A DNA stretch of 64,000 nt from Lysobacter terrestris (GTDB lineage Bacteria; Pseudomonadota; Gammaproteobacteria; Xanthomonadales; Xanthomonadaceae): assembly GCF_014489475.1 (NCBI RefSeq), contig NZ_CP060820.1:868001-932000 (forward strand), read 5' to 3'. Position numbers and translations under genes: made by a program. The notes beneath the pieces were generated by a model. That model saw only the letters and a list, made by a program, of their open reading frames with translations. It ran no database searches and was not told the DNA's origin. Shown one piece after another: positions 16,920 to 27,065 of this stretch. Within the stretch, counting starts at the first letter, position 1. The number at the start of each line of letters is the position of its first letter.

Positions 16920-18560
16920 ATGAGTGAACCCATCGAACGCGATGTCATGGAATACGACGTCGTCACCGTCGGCGGCGGCCCGGCCGGACTGGCGTTCGCG
17001 ATCCGGCTCAAGCAGCTGAACCCGGACATCTCGGTCTGCGTGATCGAGAAGGCCTCGACCATCGGTGCCCACATCCTGTCGGGCGCGGTGATCGAAACCG
17101 GCCCGCTCGACGCGCTGCTGCCGACCTGGCGCGACAATCCACCGCCGATCTGCGTGCCGGCGACCGAGGACGAGTTCTGGCTGCTGAGCAAGACCGGCGG
17201 CCGCAAGCTGCCGGTGCCGCCGGGCATGAACAACCACGGCAACGTGATCGTCAGCCTCGGCGCGATGTGCGCGTGGCTGGCGCCGCAGGCCGAGGCGCTG
17301 GGCGTGGAGATCTATCCCGGCTTCGCCGCCGCCGAGACCCTGCACGACACCAATCCTGATGGAAGCGTCGGCAAAGTCATCGGCGTGCGCATCGGTGACA
17401 TGGGCGTGGCCAAGGACGGCTCGCACAAGCCCGGCTACACCCAGGGCATCGACATCCGCGCCAAGGTCACCGTGCTCGCCGAAGGCGCGCGCGGCCACCT
17501 CACCAAGCGCTTGATCAAGCAGTTCAGGCTCGACGCCGACAGCGACCCGCAGGGCTACTCGATCGGCATCAAGGAACTGTGGCAGGTGCCGGAAGACCGC
17601 GTCACGCCCGGCAAGATCGTGCACAGCTTCGGTTGGCCGGCCGACAGCCACACCTACGGCGGCAGCTTCCTCTACCACCTGGACAAGGGCCGTATCGCGC
17701 TCGGCTATGTCAGCGGCCTGGACTACAAGGACCCCGAATACAAGCCGTGGGAAGCCTTCCAGCAGTGGAAGAACCACCCGATGGTGAAGTCGTTGCTCGA
17801 CGGCGGCAGCATCGTCTCCGCCGGTGCGCGCGCGATCGTCACCGGCGGCTGGCAGTCGCTGCCGAAGGTGGAGATGCCCGGCGCGCTGCTGATCGGCGAC
17901 ACCGCCGGCCTGCTCAACGTGCCCAAGATCAAGGGCACGCACCAGGCGATCCGCTCGGGCATGCTCGCCGCCGAACACCTGGTCGCGACACAGCTCGCGC
18001 CGGAAGGCTTCGACGCGAAGCTGCGCGCCTCCGACGCGATGGCGGAACTGAAGAAGGTGCGCAACATCAAGCCCGGCTTCAAGCGCGGGCTGTGGTGGGG
18101 CATGTTGAACGCCGCGTGGGAAACCCTCACCGGCGGCCGCTCGCCGTGGACGCTGAAGAACAAGCCCGACTGGTCCTCGCTCGACAAGGTCGGCGCGCAC
18201 GAAGAACCCAGGCGCGATTACCTCGACCGCACCCTCGCCCCGCGCGACCGCCTCGCCGGCGTGTATTTCGCCGCGACCGAGCACGACGAGGACCAGCCCG
18301 TGCACCTGCACGTGGCCGACACCAGCATCTGCATCACCCGCTGTGCCGAGGAATACGACAACCCCTGCACCCGCTTCTGCCCCGCCGGCGTGTACGAGAT
18401 CGTCAACGAAGCCCGCGCCGACGGCAGCGAAGGCAAGCGCCTGCAGATCAACGCCGCCAACTGCGTGCACTGCAAGACCTGCGACATCAAGGACCCGTAC
18501 GAGATCATCACCTGGGTGACGCCAGAGGGTGGGTCGGGGCCGAATTACCAGAACCTGTAG
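16920..18560 (+). CDS. Electron transfer flavoprotein-ubiquinone oxidoreductase
   Basis: Membrane-associated FAD/4Fe-4S enzyme that takes electrons from ETF and reduces ubiquinone, linking fatty-acid and amino-acid dehydrogenases to respiration. The 546 residues show the FAD dinucleotide fold TVGGGPAGLAFAIRL, the second FAD motif LLIGDTAGLLNVPKIKGTHQ, and the C-terminal ferredoxin domain with CPAGVYE and NCVHCKTCDIKDPYEIITW, ending in the usual GGSGPNYQNL. Its partner ETF (etfBA) is encoded 5.6 kb downstream. GACAAT, a weak -10, lies about 40 bases upstream of ATG 16920. Confidence 0.97.
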   Translation: MSEPIERDVMEYDVVTVGGGPAGLAFAIRLKQLNPDISVCVIEKASTIGAHILSGAVIETGPLDALLPTWRDNPPPICVPATEDEFWLLSKTGGRKLPVPPGMNNHGNVIVSLGAMCAWLAPQAEALGVEIYPGFAAAETLHDTNPDGSVGKVIGVRIGDMGVAKDGSHKPGYTQGIDIRAKVTVLAEGARGHLTKRLIKQFRLDADSDPQGYSIGIKELWQVPEDRVTPGKIVHSFGWPADSHTYGGSFLYHLDKGRIALGYVSGLDYKDPEYKPWEAFQQWKNHPMVKSLLDGGSIVSAGARAIVTGGWQSLPKVEMPGALLIGDTAGLLNVPKIKGTHQAIRSGMLAAEHLVATQLAPEGFDAKLRASDAMAELKKVRNIKPGFKRGLWWGMLNAAWETLTGGRSPWTLKNKPDWSSLDKVGAHEEPRRDYLDRTLAPRDRLAGVYFAATEHDEDQPVHLHVADTSICITRCAEEYDNPCTRFCPAGVYEIVNEARADGSEGKRLQINAANCVHCKTCDIKDPYEIITWVTPEGGSGPNYQNL

Positions 18561-18684
18561 CCCTATCGAAGTCGGACTACAGCAACGACCTGCCCCTCAT
18601 GGCCCATGACTGGCAAGCGTCAGTGGCGGCGACCTGCTGGAACAGGAAAGCGCGCGCGAAACCGATTGGATCGCGCGCGGCCCA

Positions 18685-19584
18685 TCAATTGTTGATCACC
18701 GTCCAACCTGCGACGTAGGTTCCCGTGAGTGTAGGAAATGAAGGAGTGAAGCCCGCTCCCGTTCCGGTCCAGACCCGAAGATCACGGTTCTGGCTGGTCC
18801 ACGCTATGTCCAGCTTTCCATCACCGTTGAAGTCACCGGTACTGGCAACGCGATAACTCGCGGCCATGGTGGTTGACCAGCTTCCCACCTTCTGCGCCCC
18901 ATTCATCAGCCACACCGTGAAGTTGCCGGTGCCGACCTGGTCGTTGCGGAAGAGAAGATCCGATTTGCCATCGCCGTTGACATCCCCCGCTCCGGCGAAC
19001 ACACCCAGGCCTGTAGCGGTGCCCACGATCGCCGGAAATGCGGGAGTGAAACTCGTCCCCGTACCCAGCCAGATCCGCACGTCGTTATTGGCACTGGTCC
19101 AGACGATGTCAAGCATGCCATCGCCATTGAAATCACCGGTGGTCGCAACGCGGTAGCTTGCCGCCATCGTGGTGGTCCAGCTTCCGGCCTTCTGCGCTCC
19201 ATTCATCAGCCACACCGTGAAGTTGGCGCTGCTGGCCTGGCCATTACGGAAGAGAAGATCGGCCTTGCCATCGCCATTCACATCACCAGCTCCTGCGAAC
19301 ACGCCCAGTCCGGCTGCCGAGCCTACGATCGCCGGAAATGCCGGGGTAAATCCGGCGCCCGTGCCTAGCCACACCCTCACATCAGCATTGTTGCTGGTCC
19401 AGACGACATCCAGTTTGTTGTCGCCGTTGAAGTCGCCCGTGGCCGCAACGCGATAACTCACCGCCATTGTCGTACCCCAGCTTCCGACTTTTTGCGTGCC
19501 ATTCATCAGCCACACGGAGAAATTTCCGGAACTCGCCTGGTCTGTGCGCAATAGAACGTCCGACTTGCCGTCGCCATTCACGTC
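18685..19584 (-). repeat. Three tandem 300-bp coding repeats in the second metalloprotease
   Basis: DVNGDGK codons occur at 19584, 19284 and 18984, again an exact 300-bp period. The units are close in sequence to those at 13473-14372 but inverted relative to them. Confidence 0.85.
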
Positions 19585-21021
19585 GCTTGGCACACGCACG
19601 TTCGGAAGCGGCACAACGGTCGCCCTGAACGTGGCGATAATCGGCATGGTCAATGCCATGCTGCGTACATTGTTCGACGCATTGACGACGCCAGTGGGCC
19701 GTCCATTGAAATTGACGTTCGGGTTGGCGAAATAGGGCACGGAGTACTGACTGTCCCCGGAACGGTACGCCATGATCGTGTAGAAGCCGGTCGCAGATGC
19801 CTCTCGGTAACCGTAGGAATCTGGATGCGCGCCTGCACCACCGGCATCTTCCACGTTGTGGTTTTGCCCCATGTTGTGACCCAATTCGTGGGCGAACGTC
19901 TCTTCACGGCAGAAGTAGCCGCCATCAGAGCCGTCGCTGACTACCGAGTACCCCCAAGGAGACCACGCAGACGAGATGGCCTGGCCATCCTGCCCAACCA
20001 GCCAGGCGACGCCGCAGCTATCGTGCTCGGGATCGCCGAAATGACGGAACTTACGAACCAGCGACACCAGATCGGCGCCCAGTTGGTCACGCGCCTGACG
20101 CAGCGGTTGCAAGCCGGCAGGCACCGTGACGGAATTGGTTCCGTCGCTGCCGCTCACTTCATTCAGTGCGGTGTCGTTGAAGGTTTCGTCGGTGTAGTTG
20201 ACCTGCAAGGTGCCGACCAGGCGAATCTGCGCATTCAACTGGCTTCTCGCGTAGGCCTCGTTTGAGATGGCCACCAGGTGCGTCAGCCGCGTAACTGCCT
20301 GTGATTGTCCACCCTGTGCCGCCGCGAACCCTGGTGTATAGCCCAAAACCACATCGACAATGGTGCCGTTCGTCGTGGCTGCAGTTACATCAGCAGCGGC
20401 CGAACGCTTGACGGCGATCGGTTCTACCACGTCGACAGGGAGGAGGTAGTCACTTTGCCCGCCCGTCGACTCCACACCGCTCAACGCATGACGCGGAACC
20501 TTGACAATCCAGCTTACGCCGTCACGTACGGTCAACCGCAGCGCTTCCTCGCCAGGACGCCCAAAGGTACCGAACGCGGCGCGCTCGCCGAAGGTGAGGA
20601 TGGCCTCCCTCCCCGGAAACCCACGCAACTCACCGATCCAGGTCCAGTTGCCGTTGGCATGCTCGACATGGCGCCGGTAGCGGTAATCCAGGACTTGGCC
20701 ATCAGGGGTTGCCATCCGCAACTGGCCAGTGACGATCGCCCGCAATGCATGCTCTTCGCTGACGTCGGCGCGATACCAAATGGAGGGACCTTCCCGGTGC
20801 GCAACGGTCGCCGCATATCCCACGAGATTGCCGCGGTCCGGCAATGAGGCGAATGCAGCACTATGCGCAGCCGGAATCTGGCGCTCCCCGGCGACCACAT
20901 TGGACTTCGGAGAAATGGACGCCTTCGCTGCAGATGGCTGCACTGGCTCGGAATCGGATGAACACGCAGTCACGCCCAGCACGAGAACCAGGAAGGCGAA
21001 ACGGATTTTCATTGTCATCAT
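18685..21021 (-). CDS. Reprolysin-like zinc metalloprotease lipoprotein with FG-GAP/VCBS repeats
   Basis: Paralogue of the protease at 11.9-14.4 kb, with 778 residues. The signal peptide ends in a lipobox (VLGVTAC), so unlike its paralogue it is probably a lipoprotein at the cell surface or periplasm. The propeptide shares EEHALRAIV, NGNWTWIGE and TFGERAAFG with the paralogue. The zinc site is HELGHNMGQNHN (HExxHxxGxxH, with Asn instead of Asp after the last His) and the Met-turn is IMAYRSG. It ends in three 100-residue repeats with six D-x-NGDxK-type loops. Starts at 21021, 21018 and 21012 are all in frame; no clear ribosome site distinguishes them. Confidence 0.86.
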   Translation of the reverse strand: MMTMKIRFAFLVLVLGVTACSSDSEPVQPSAAKASISPKSNVVAGERQIPAAHSAAFASLPDRGNLVGYAATVAHREGPSIWYRADVSEEHALRAIVTGQLRMATPDGQVLDYRYRRHVEHANGNWTWIGELRGFPGREAILTFGERAAFGTFGRPGEEALRLTVRDGVSWIVKVPRHALSGVESTGGQSDYLLPVDVVEPIAVKRSAAADVTAATTNGTIVDVVLGYTPGFAAAQGGQSQAVTRLTHLVAISNEAYARSQLNAQIRLVGTLQVNYTDETFNDTALNEVSGSDGTNSVTVPAGLQPLRQARDQLGADLVSLVRKFRHFGDPEHDSCGVAWLVGQDGQAISSAWSPWGYSVVSDGSDGGYFCREETFAHELGHNMGQNHNVEDAGGAGAHPDSYGYREASATGFYTIMAYRSGDSQYSVPYFANPNVNFNGRPTGVVNASNNVRSMALTMPIIATFRATVVPLPNVRVPSDVNGDGKSDVLLRTDQASSGNFSVWLMNGTQKVGSWGTTMAVSYRVAATGDFNGDNKLDVVWTSNNADVRVWLGTGAGFTPAFPAIVGSAAGLGVFAGAGDVNGDGKADLLFRNGQASSANFTVWLMNGAQKAGSWTTTMAASYRVATTGDFNGDGMLDIVWTSANNDVRIWLGTGTSFTPAFPAIVGTATGLGVFAGAGDVNGDGKSDLLFRNDQVGTGNFTVWLMNGAQKVGSWSTTMAASYRVASTGDFNGDGKLDIAWTSQNRDLRVWTGTGAGFTPSFPTLTGTYVAGWTVINN

Positions 21022-21116
21022 CACATGCCACGGGTGGATCCCCGTGACAATCGTGCTCCGTCCACCCTCCCAACGGCAAGTGCGAAGCACTGGCACCGCG
21101 GATCGACGCTGGCCCG

Positions 21117-21752
21117 CTACATCGCGGAAATGAACGGCACTCCCGTCTTTTCCCTTAACTCGGCCCCATCGATGCCTGGCGCGAGCTCCCTGAGCACCAA
21201 CCCGCCGGGGGTGACATCCATCACCGCCAACTCGGTGATGATGCGATTGACCACCCCCACCCCCGTCAGCGGCAACGTGCATTCCGGCAGGATCTTGTGC
21301 TCGCCGTTCTTCGCCGTGTGCTCCATCAGCACGACCACGCGCTTCACGCCCGCGACCAGGTCCATCGCGCCGCCCATGCCCTTGACCATCTTGCCGGGCA
21401 CCATCCAGTTGGCCAGGTCGCCCTTGTCCGTGACCTGCATGGCGCCGAGGATCGCCAGGTCGATATGGCCGCCGCGGATCATCGCGAAGGAGTCGTGGCT
21501 GCCGAAGTAGCTCGCGCCCGGGCGCGCGGTGACGGTCTGCTTGCCGGCGTTGATCAGGTCGGCGTCGACTTCGGCCTCGGTCGGGAACGGGCCGATGCCG
21601 AGCAGGCCGTTCTCGCTCTGCAGCCACACGTCCATCCCTTCCGGAATGAAGTTGGCCACCAGCGTCGGCAGGCCGATGCCGAGGTTCACGTAAGCTCCGT
21701 CGGTGAGTTCCTGCGCGGCGCGCTGCGCCATCTCGTCGCGGGTCCAGGGCAT
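21117..21752 (-). CDS. scoB: 3-oxoacid CoA-transferase subunit B
   Basis: Beta subunit of the succinyl-CoA:3-ketoacid CoA-transferase type, moving CoA between succinyl-CoA and acetoacetate-like acids. The 211 residues include the catalytic glutamate in [12 protein letters not shown] (SENG motif), plus [15 protein letters not shown] and [15 protein letters not shown], both family hallmarks. It lies 20 bases after subunit A. In Xanthomonas the equivalent pair next to xanB has been called lpsI/lpsJ because of its place beside the LPS locus, though the reaction is metabolic. Confidence 0.94.
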   Translation of the reverse strand: MPWTRDEMAQRAAQELTDGAYVNLGIGLPTLVANFIPEGMDVWLQSENGLLGIGPFPTEAEVDADLINAGKQTVTARPGASYFGSHDSFAMIRGGHIDLAILGAMQVTDKGDLANWMVPGKMVKGMGGAMDLVAGVKRVVVLMEHTAKNGEHKILPECTLPLTGVGVVNRIITELAVMDVTPGGLVLRELAPGIDGAELREKTGVPFISAM

Positions 21753-21772
21753 GTCGGTTTCCTTGTCTGTCG

Positions 21773-22492
21773 TCAGGCGGCGCGCACGGTGCGCTGTTCG
21801 ATGCGCTTTTCCGGCGTCGGGTTGTGGACGATGCGGTCCACGTAGATGCCGGGCAGGTGCACGTGGTCAGGATCGATCGCACCGACTTCGACGATCTCCT
21901 CGACCTCCACGATGCAGACCTTGCCCGCCATCGCGCACGCCGGGTTGAAGTTGCGCGCAGTCTTGCGGAACACGAGGTTGCCGGCCTTGTCGGCCTTCCA
22001 CGCCTTCACCAGCGACACGTCGGCCTTGAGCGCGGTCTCCATGACGTACCAGTGGCCGTCGTCGAACTGGCGCGTCTCCTTGCCTTCGGCCACTACGGTG
22101 CCGTAGCCGGTGCGCGTGTAGAACGCGGGAATGCCGGCACCACCGGCGCGCAGGCGTTCGGCCAGCGTGCCCTGCGGGTTGAATTCGAGTTCGAGTTCAC
22201 CGGCGAGGTACTGGCGCTCGAATTCCTTGTTCTCGCCGACGTACGACGAAATCATCTTCCTGATCTGCCGCGTGGCGAGCAGCTGGCCGAGGCCGAAGCC
22301 GTCGACGCCGGCATTGTTGGAGATCGCGGTGAGGTCCTTCGCGCCGCTGTCGCGCAGTGCGGCGATCAGCGCCTCGGGGATGCCGCACAGGCCGAACCCG
22401 CCGACGGCGAGCGTCTGGCCGTCGGCGACCAGCCCTTCCAGCGCCTTGGCGGCGTTCGGGTAAACCTTGCTCCTGGCGGTGGCCTCGGCCAT
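21773..22492 (-). CDS. scoA: 3-oxoacid CoA-transferase subunit A
   Basis: Alpha subunit partnering the downstream gene. The 239 residues include the CoA-transferase family I signature [13 protein letters not shown], followed by [15 protein letters not shown] and the loop [20 protein letters not shown]. Full-length. It is the first gene of the two-gene operon, with the spacing indicating co-translation, and is preceded on the same strand by xanB 89 bases upstream. Confidence 0.94.
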   Translation of the reverse strand: MAEATARSKVYPNAAKALEGLVADGQTLAVGGFGLCGIPEALIAALRDSGAKDLTAISNNAGVDGFGLGQLLATRQIRKMISSYVGENKEFERQYLAGELELEFNPQGTLAERLRAGGAGIPAFYTRTGYGTVVAEGKETRQFDDGHWYVMETALKADVSLVKAWKADKAGNLVFRKTARNFNPACAMAGKVCIVEVEEIVEVGAIDPDHVHLPGIYVDRIVHNPTPEKRIEQRTVRAA

Positions 22493-22580
22493 CGTGCGAC
22501 TCCAAGTGGGGAGGCGCGAAGTTTAACGCGGGCGGCGACTGCGCCATACCGTACTTTCGGGCATGGTCGGCGTGAGTCGA

Positions 22581-23993
22581 TCACGAGCGGCCGTAGACGT
22601 CCTCCAGCCGGACGATGTCGTCCTCGCCCAGGTACGTGCCCGACTGCACTTCGATCAGCTCCACCGGCTCGCTGCCGCGGTTGCGCAGGCGGTGCACGCT
22701 GCCCAGCGGGATGTAGGTGCTCTCGTTCTCGCGCAGGTCGAACACGCGCTCGTCGCAGGTCACTTCGGCCACGCCGGATACCACGATCCAGTGCTCGGCG
22801 CGATGCGCGTGCTTCTGCAGGCTCAGCGCCGCGCCCGGCTTGACCACGATGCGCTTGACCTGGAAACGCTCGCCCACGCCGATGGAGTCGTAGCTGCCCC
22901 ATGGCCGGTACACCTTGCGGTGGAACAGGTGCTCGGTGCGGCCCGCGGCCTTGAGCGTATCGACGATCGTCTTGACGTCCTGCACGCGGTCCTTGCGCGC
23001 GACCAGGGTCGCGTCGGCGGTGTCGATCACGACCAGGTCCTCCACGCCGAGCGTGGCGATCATGCGCCGCTCGGACGCGCGCACCAGGCTGCCCTTCGTG
23101 TCCACCGAGATCACGTCGCCTTCGTGGCGATTGCCGTCCTCGTCGCGCTCGGCCACCGACCACAGCGACGACCATGATCCGATGTCGCTCCATCCGCAGG
23201 TCACCGGCACGACGGCGGCGCGATCGGTCTTTTCCATCACCGCGTAGTCGATCGAATCGCTGGGACTGGCGCCGAACGCCTGCGCATCGACGCGGATGAA
23301 ATCCAGGTCGGAGCGCGACTGCGTGTACGCCGCCCGTGCCGCCGCGGCGATGGCGGGCGCGTGGCGCGCGAGTTCCTCGAGATAGCGCTGCGCCTGGAAC
23401 AGGAACATGCCCGAATTCCAGGCGTAGGTACCCGCGGCCACGTAGCGCTCCGCCGTGGCGAGGTCGGGCTTCTCCACGAAACGCTCGACCTGGAAGCCGC
23501 CGCCCGCCAGTTCGCCGCCGCGCAGGATGTAGCCATAGCCGGTTTCGGCGTAGTCGGGGCGGATGCCGAAGGTCACCAGCCAGCCGGTTTCGGCCAGCTG
23601 TCGCGCCGTGGCCACGGCCTCGCGGAAAGCGACCTCGTCCTCGATCAGGTGGTCGGCCGGCATCACCAGCATCAGGGCGTCCGGGTCCCGCGAAGCCACG
23701 TGCAGCGCCGCCAGCGCGATCGCCGGCGCGGTGTTGCGCGCGATGGGCTCCAGCAGGATGCCGCCGCTGCCGACGCCGACGCCCTGCAATTGCTCGCCGA
23801 CCATGAAGCGGTGGTCGTCGCTGCACACCGTCACCGGCGCCTGCGCCCCCGGCAGCCGGTGCGCGCGCAGGACGGTCTCCTGGAACAGCGAGTGGTCGCC
23901 CATCAGCGCAAGGAACTGCTTGGGCTGGTTCTGCCGGGACAACGGCCAGAGCCGGGTCCCGCTACCGCCGCTGAGCACCACCGGATGCAGCAT
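22581..23993 (-). CDS. xanB: Mannose-1-phosphate guanylyltransferase / mannose-6-phosphate isomerase
   Basis: Bifunctional type II PMI-GMP enzyme making GDP-mannose from fructose-6-phosphate-derived mannose phosphates, for LPS or exopolysaccharide. The 470 residues have the N-terminal nucleotidyltransferase with VVLSGGSGTRLWPLSR and PKQFLALMG, then VERFVEKPD. The C-terminal cupin isomerase has FQVKRIVVKPGAALSLQKHA, HRAEHWIVVSG and YIPLGSVHRLRN (zinc ligands). In Xanthomonas xanA and rml genes often neighbour xanB; here xanB is directly divergent from etfB and those genes are not in the window. Confidence 0.95.
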   Translation of the reverse strand: MLHPVVLSGGSGTRLWPLSRQNQPKQFLALMGDHSLFQETVLRAHRLPGAQAPVTVCSDDHRFMVGEQLQGVGVGSGGILLEPIARNTAPAIALAALHVASRDPDALMLVMPADHLIEDEVAFREAVATARQLAETGWLVTFGIRPDYAETGYGYILRGGELAGGGFQVERFVEKPDLATAERYVAAGTYAWNSGMFLFQAQRYLEELARHAPAIAAAARAAYTQSRSDLDFIRVDAQAFGASPSDSIDYAVMEKTDRAAVVPVTCGWSDIGSWSSLWSVAERDEDGNRHEGDVISVDTKGSLVRASERRMIATLGVEDLVVIDTADATLVARKDRVQDVKTIVDTLKAAGRTEHLFHRKVYRPWGSYDSIGVGERFQVKRIVVKPGAALSLQKHAHRAEHWIVVSGVAEVTCDERVFDLRENESTYIPLGSVHRLRNRGSEPVELIEVQSGTYLGEDDIVRLEDVYGRS

Positions 23994-24170
23994 CGAGCTT
24001 TCCTGTCGCCATGGATCGCGAAAGGATAGCGGAAGCCAGGTTCTGGCCCCCGCCGCCCCGTACCCCGGCGCATGCGGCCGAGGCGCCGGGCGCCCGGCTC
24101 GGCTAGAATTGCCGGCCCGGCCCGTGTCGGCCGTGTTTTCCTCCGGAATCCCCACAGGAACCCCCAGACG

Positions 24171-24917
24171 ATGAAGATCCTCGTCGGCTACAAGCGCGTG
24201 GTGGACTTCAATGTCCGCATCCAGGTCAAGCCGGACGGCTCCGGCGTGGTCACCGACGGCGTCAAGCTGTCGGCCAACCCGTTCGACGAAATCGCCCTCG
24301 AGGAGGCCCTGCGCCTGCGCGACAAGGGCATCGCCACCGAGGTGGTGGTCGCCACGATCGCCCCGGCCGACGCCCAGGCGCACCTGCGCAACGGCCTGGC
24401 CATGGGCGCCAACCGCGCCATCCACGTGGTCAGCGACCAGCCGATCCAGCCGCTGACCGCCGCGCGCACCCTGCTCAAGCTGATCGAGAAGGAACAGCCT
24501 GACCTGGTGATCCTGGGCAAGCAGGCCATCGACGACGACGCCAACCAGACCGGGCAGATGCTGGCCACGCTGTGGGGCCGTCCGCAGGCGACGTTCGCCT
24601 CCAAACTCGAAGTCGCCGACGGCAAGGCCACGGTGACGCGCGAAGTCGACGCCGGCCTGGAAACGCTGGAAGTGGATCTGCCGGCAGTGGTCACCACCGA
24701 CCTGCGCCTCAACGAGCCGCGCTTCATCAAGCTGCCCGACATCATGAAGGCGAAGAGCAAGCCGCTCGAAACCCTCGCCTTCGCCGACCTCGGCGTCGAC
24801 ACGGGCGACACGCTCAAGACCACGCATTACGCCGCGCCGTCCAAGCGCAGCAAGGGCGTGATGGTGAAGGACGCGGCCGAACTCGTCGCCGCACTCAAGG
24901 CCAAGGGGTTGTTGTAA
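24171..24917 (+). CDS. etfB: Electron transfer flavoprotein subunit beta
   Basis: Small ETF subunit, accepts electrons from acyl-CoA and other dehydrogenases and passes them to ETF-QO. The 248 residues begin with MKILVGYKRVVDFNVRI and include NPFDEIALEEALRLRDKG, VILGKQAIDDDANQTGQML (AMP-binding) and LRLNEPRFIKLPDIMKAKSK, all diagnostic. ATG 24171 follows an ACAGGA site. A TAGAAT -10-like box lies at 24104-24109 between the divergent xanB and etfB. The stop overlaps the etfA start by one base (TAATG). Confidence 0.97.
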   Translation: MKILVGYKRVVDFNVRIQVKPDGSGVVTDGVKLSANPFDEIALEEALRLRDKGIATEVVVATIAPADAQAHLRNGLAMGANRAIHVVSDQPIQPLTAARTLLKLIEKEQPDLVILGKQAIDDDANQTGQMLATLWGRPQATFASKLEVADGKATVTREVDAGLETLEVDLPAVVTTDLRLNEPRFIKLPDIMKAKSKPLETLAFADLGVDTGDTLKTTHYAAPSKRSKGVMVKDAAELVAALKAKGLL

Positions 24918-25858
24918 TGAGCAAGGTACTCATCGTCGCTGAACACCTGGACGGCAAGCTCAACGCGGCGACCGCCAAGTGCGTGTCCGCAGCACAGGCG
25001 CTGAAACCGGACTCCATCGACATCGTCGTGCTCGCCGCCGATCCGGCCGGCGTCGCCGCCGAAGCCGCGCAGATCGCCGGCGTGGCGAAGGTGCTGGCCG
25101 TGGCCAATGCCGCCAACGCCCATGCGATCGCGCAGGTGCTCGCACCGCAGGTCGCGAAGATCGCCGCGGGCTACAGCCATGTCTTCGGCCCGTCGACCAC
25201 CTTCGGCAAGGACCTGATGCCGTGCGTCGCCGCGCTGCTGGGCGTCGCGCAGGTCTCCGACGTCATGGCCGTGGAAGGCAGCCACACCTTCAAGCGCCCG
25301 ATCTACGCCGGCAACGCGATCATCACCGTCGAAGCCCCGACCGACCACGCCGTCGTCGCCACCGTGCGCACCGCCTCGTGGCCGGAAGCCGCGCGTGGCG
25401 GCAGCGCCACCGTCGAAGCCGTGAACGTCGACGCCGCCCTGCCGACCCACACCCGCTACGTCGGCATCAAAGCCGGCAAGTCCGACCGTCCCGACCTGCA
25501 GAGCGCGAAGCGCGTCGTCTCCGGCGGCCGCGGCGTCGGTTCGGCCGAGAACTTCAGGGTCATCTACGCGCTCGCCGACAAGCTCGGCGCCGCCGTCGGC
25601 GCCTCGCGCGCCGCGGTCGATGCCGGCTACGTGCCGAACGAACTGCAGGTCGGCCAGACCGGCAAGATCATCGCGCCGGAGCTGTACATCGCCGTGGGCA
25701 TTTCGGGCGCGATCCAGCATCTGACCGGCATCAAGGATGCGGGCACGATCGTGGCGATCAACAAGGATGGGGATGCGCCGATTTTTGAGATTGCGGATAT
25801 CGGCCTGGTGGGCGACCTGTTCGCACTGCTGCCCGAACTGCAAGCCGCACTGCAATAA
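24917..25858 (+). CDS. etfA: Electron transfer flavoprotein subunit alpha
   Basis: FAD-binding ETF subunit, 313 residues. N-terminal [19 protein letters not shown]; the C-terminal FAD domain has [34 protein letters not shown], the signature [20 protein letters not shown] and a final [20 protein letters not shown]. It is translated from a TAATG junction with etfB. It marks the left boundary of the O-antigen island, as in Xanthomonas. Confidence 0.97.
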   Translation: MSKVLIVAEHLDGKLNAATAKCVSAAQALKPDSIDIVVLAADPAGVAAEAAQIAGVAKVLAVANAANAHAIAQVLAPQVAKIAAGYSHVFGPSTTFGKDLMPCVAALLGVAQVSDVMAVEGSHTFKRPIYAGNAIITVEAPTDHAVVATVRTASWPEAARGGSATVEAVNVDAALPTHTRYVGIKAGKSDRPDLQSAKRVVSGGRGVGSAENFRVIYALADKLGAAVGASRAAVDAGYVPNELQVGQTGKIIAPELYIAVGISGAIQHLTGIKDAGTIVAINKDGDAPIFEIADIGLVGDLFALLPELQAALQ

Positions 25859-25875
25859 CGACACCAATCTGATCC

Positions 25876-27015
25876 ATGACGAAACGAACTAAGGTGATGG
25901 TGGTTTTCGGCACCCGTCCGGAAGCCATCAAGATGGCACCGCTGGTACATTCGATCCAGGCGCATCCGCAACTTGAGGCTGTTACCGTGGTGACGGCCCA
26001 GCATCGCCAGATGCTGGATCAGGTGCTCGAGATCTTCTCAATACGGCCTGACACCGACCTCGACATCATGCAGCCTGGCCAGACCCTGCCCGACCTCACC
26101 GCGCGCATCGTGCAGGCCATCACTCCGGTTTTTGCCCAGCACCAACCGGACCTAGTGCTGGTGCATGGCGATACGTCGACCACTCTGTCGACGGCACTGG
26201 CCGCATTCTATGCACGCGTACCCATCGGCCATGTCGAAGCAGGCCTGCGCACGGGCGACATGCAGTCGCCCTGGCCCGAGGAAATGAACCGCAGGCTCAC
26301 GGCCCCGCTGTGCTCGCTGCATTTCGCTCCGACCGCCAAATCGCGTGCGAATCTGCTGTCAGAGGGAATGACCGACGACGACATCTTCGTCACCGGCAAT
26401 ACCGTGATCGACGCGTTGCTCCAGATCGCCGCGCGGCTGAAATCCGATGCTGCGCTGCAAGCGTCGATGCAGGAACGCTTTCCGCTCCTGGATCCCGGCA
26501 AACGATTGATCCTGGTTACCGGGCATCGTCGGGAAAACTTCGGCGACGGGTTCGAGAACATCTGCCAGGCGTTGGCCGCGACAGCACGCCGCAGTGACGT
26601 TCAGGTCGTCTATCCAGTGCACCTAAACCCCAACGTGCAGGAGCCGGTTCGGCGTCACCTCTCGGGGCTAGATAACGTGCACCTCATCGAGCCACTGGAC
26701 TACTTGCCGTTCGTGTTCCTGATGCAGCAGGCACACATCATCCTTACCGACTCCGGCGGCGTACAGGAAGAGGCCCCATCCCTCGGCAAGCCCGTGTTGG
26801 TGATGCGCAACACGACTGAACGTCCTGAAGCGATCGACGCAGGAACCGTCCGACTGGTCGGCACCGACAAGGCACGCATCGTCGAAGAAATCGATCGACT
26901 GCTCGACAACCCGTCCGAGTACGCACGCATGGCCGAAGCGCACAACCCCTACGGAGATGGACGTGCGTGCGAACGGATCACGCAGGCAATTGCATCGCGG
27001 ATGCTCACGGACTGA
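25876..27015 (+). CDS. wecB: UDP-N-acetylglucosamine 2-epimerase (non-hydrolysing)
   Basis: Interconverts UDP-GlcNAc and UDP-ManNAc, feeding surface polysaccharide. The 379 residues have [49 protein letters not shown]-like [12 protein letters not shown], the nucleotide-binding TGHRREN, and [20 protein letters not shown] followed by TERPE. With wecC (38.9-40.2 kb) it can supply UDP-ManNAcA. It lies 17 bases after etfA on the same strand, has no clear ribosome site, and is the only plus-strand gene of the island. A WbpI-type role (acting on a different UDP-HexNAc) is not excluded. Confidence 0.92.
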   Translation: MTKRTKVMVVFGTRPEAIKMAPLVHSIQAHPQLEAVTVVTAQHRQMLDQVLEIFSIRPDTDLDIMQPGQTLPDLTARIVQAITPVFAQHQPDLVLVHGDTSTTLSTALAAFYARVPIGHVEAGLRTGDMQSPWPEEMNRRLTAPLCSLHFAPTAKSRANLLSEGMTDDDIFVTGNTVIDALLQIAARLKSDAALQASMQERFPLLDPGKRLILVTGHRRENFGDGFENICQALAATARRSDVQVVYPVHLNPNVQEPVRRHLSGLDNVHLIEPLDYLPFVFLMQQAHIILTDSGGVQEEAPSLGKPVLVMRNTTERPEAIDAGTVRLVGTDKARIVEEIDRLLDNPSEYARMAEAHNPYGDGRACERITQAIASRMLTD

Positions 27016-27016
27016 G

Positions 27017-27056
27017 CGCGGGCATCCTGCGGTGATACAACCGCAGGATGCCCGCG
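27017..27056. terminator. Strong hairpin between convergent wecB and a secreted-protein gene
   Basis: A perfect 16-bp stem (CGCGGGCATCCTGCGG with its complement) and an 8-base loop TGATACAA, starting two bases after the wecB stop. No T-run follows on either strand, but position and symmetry suggest a bidirectional terminator. Confidence 0.65.
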
Positions 27057-27065
27057 TGCATATCC

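Noticed and set aside
27017-27056. Attachment site or island border repeat at the wecB end
   Set aside because: The perfect inverted repeat fits a terminator; no matching copy was seen at the metB end.
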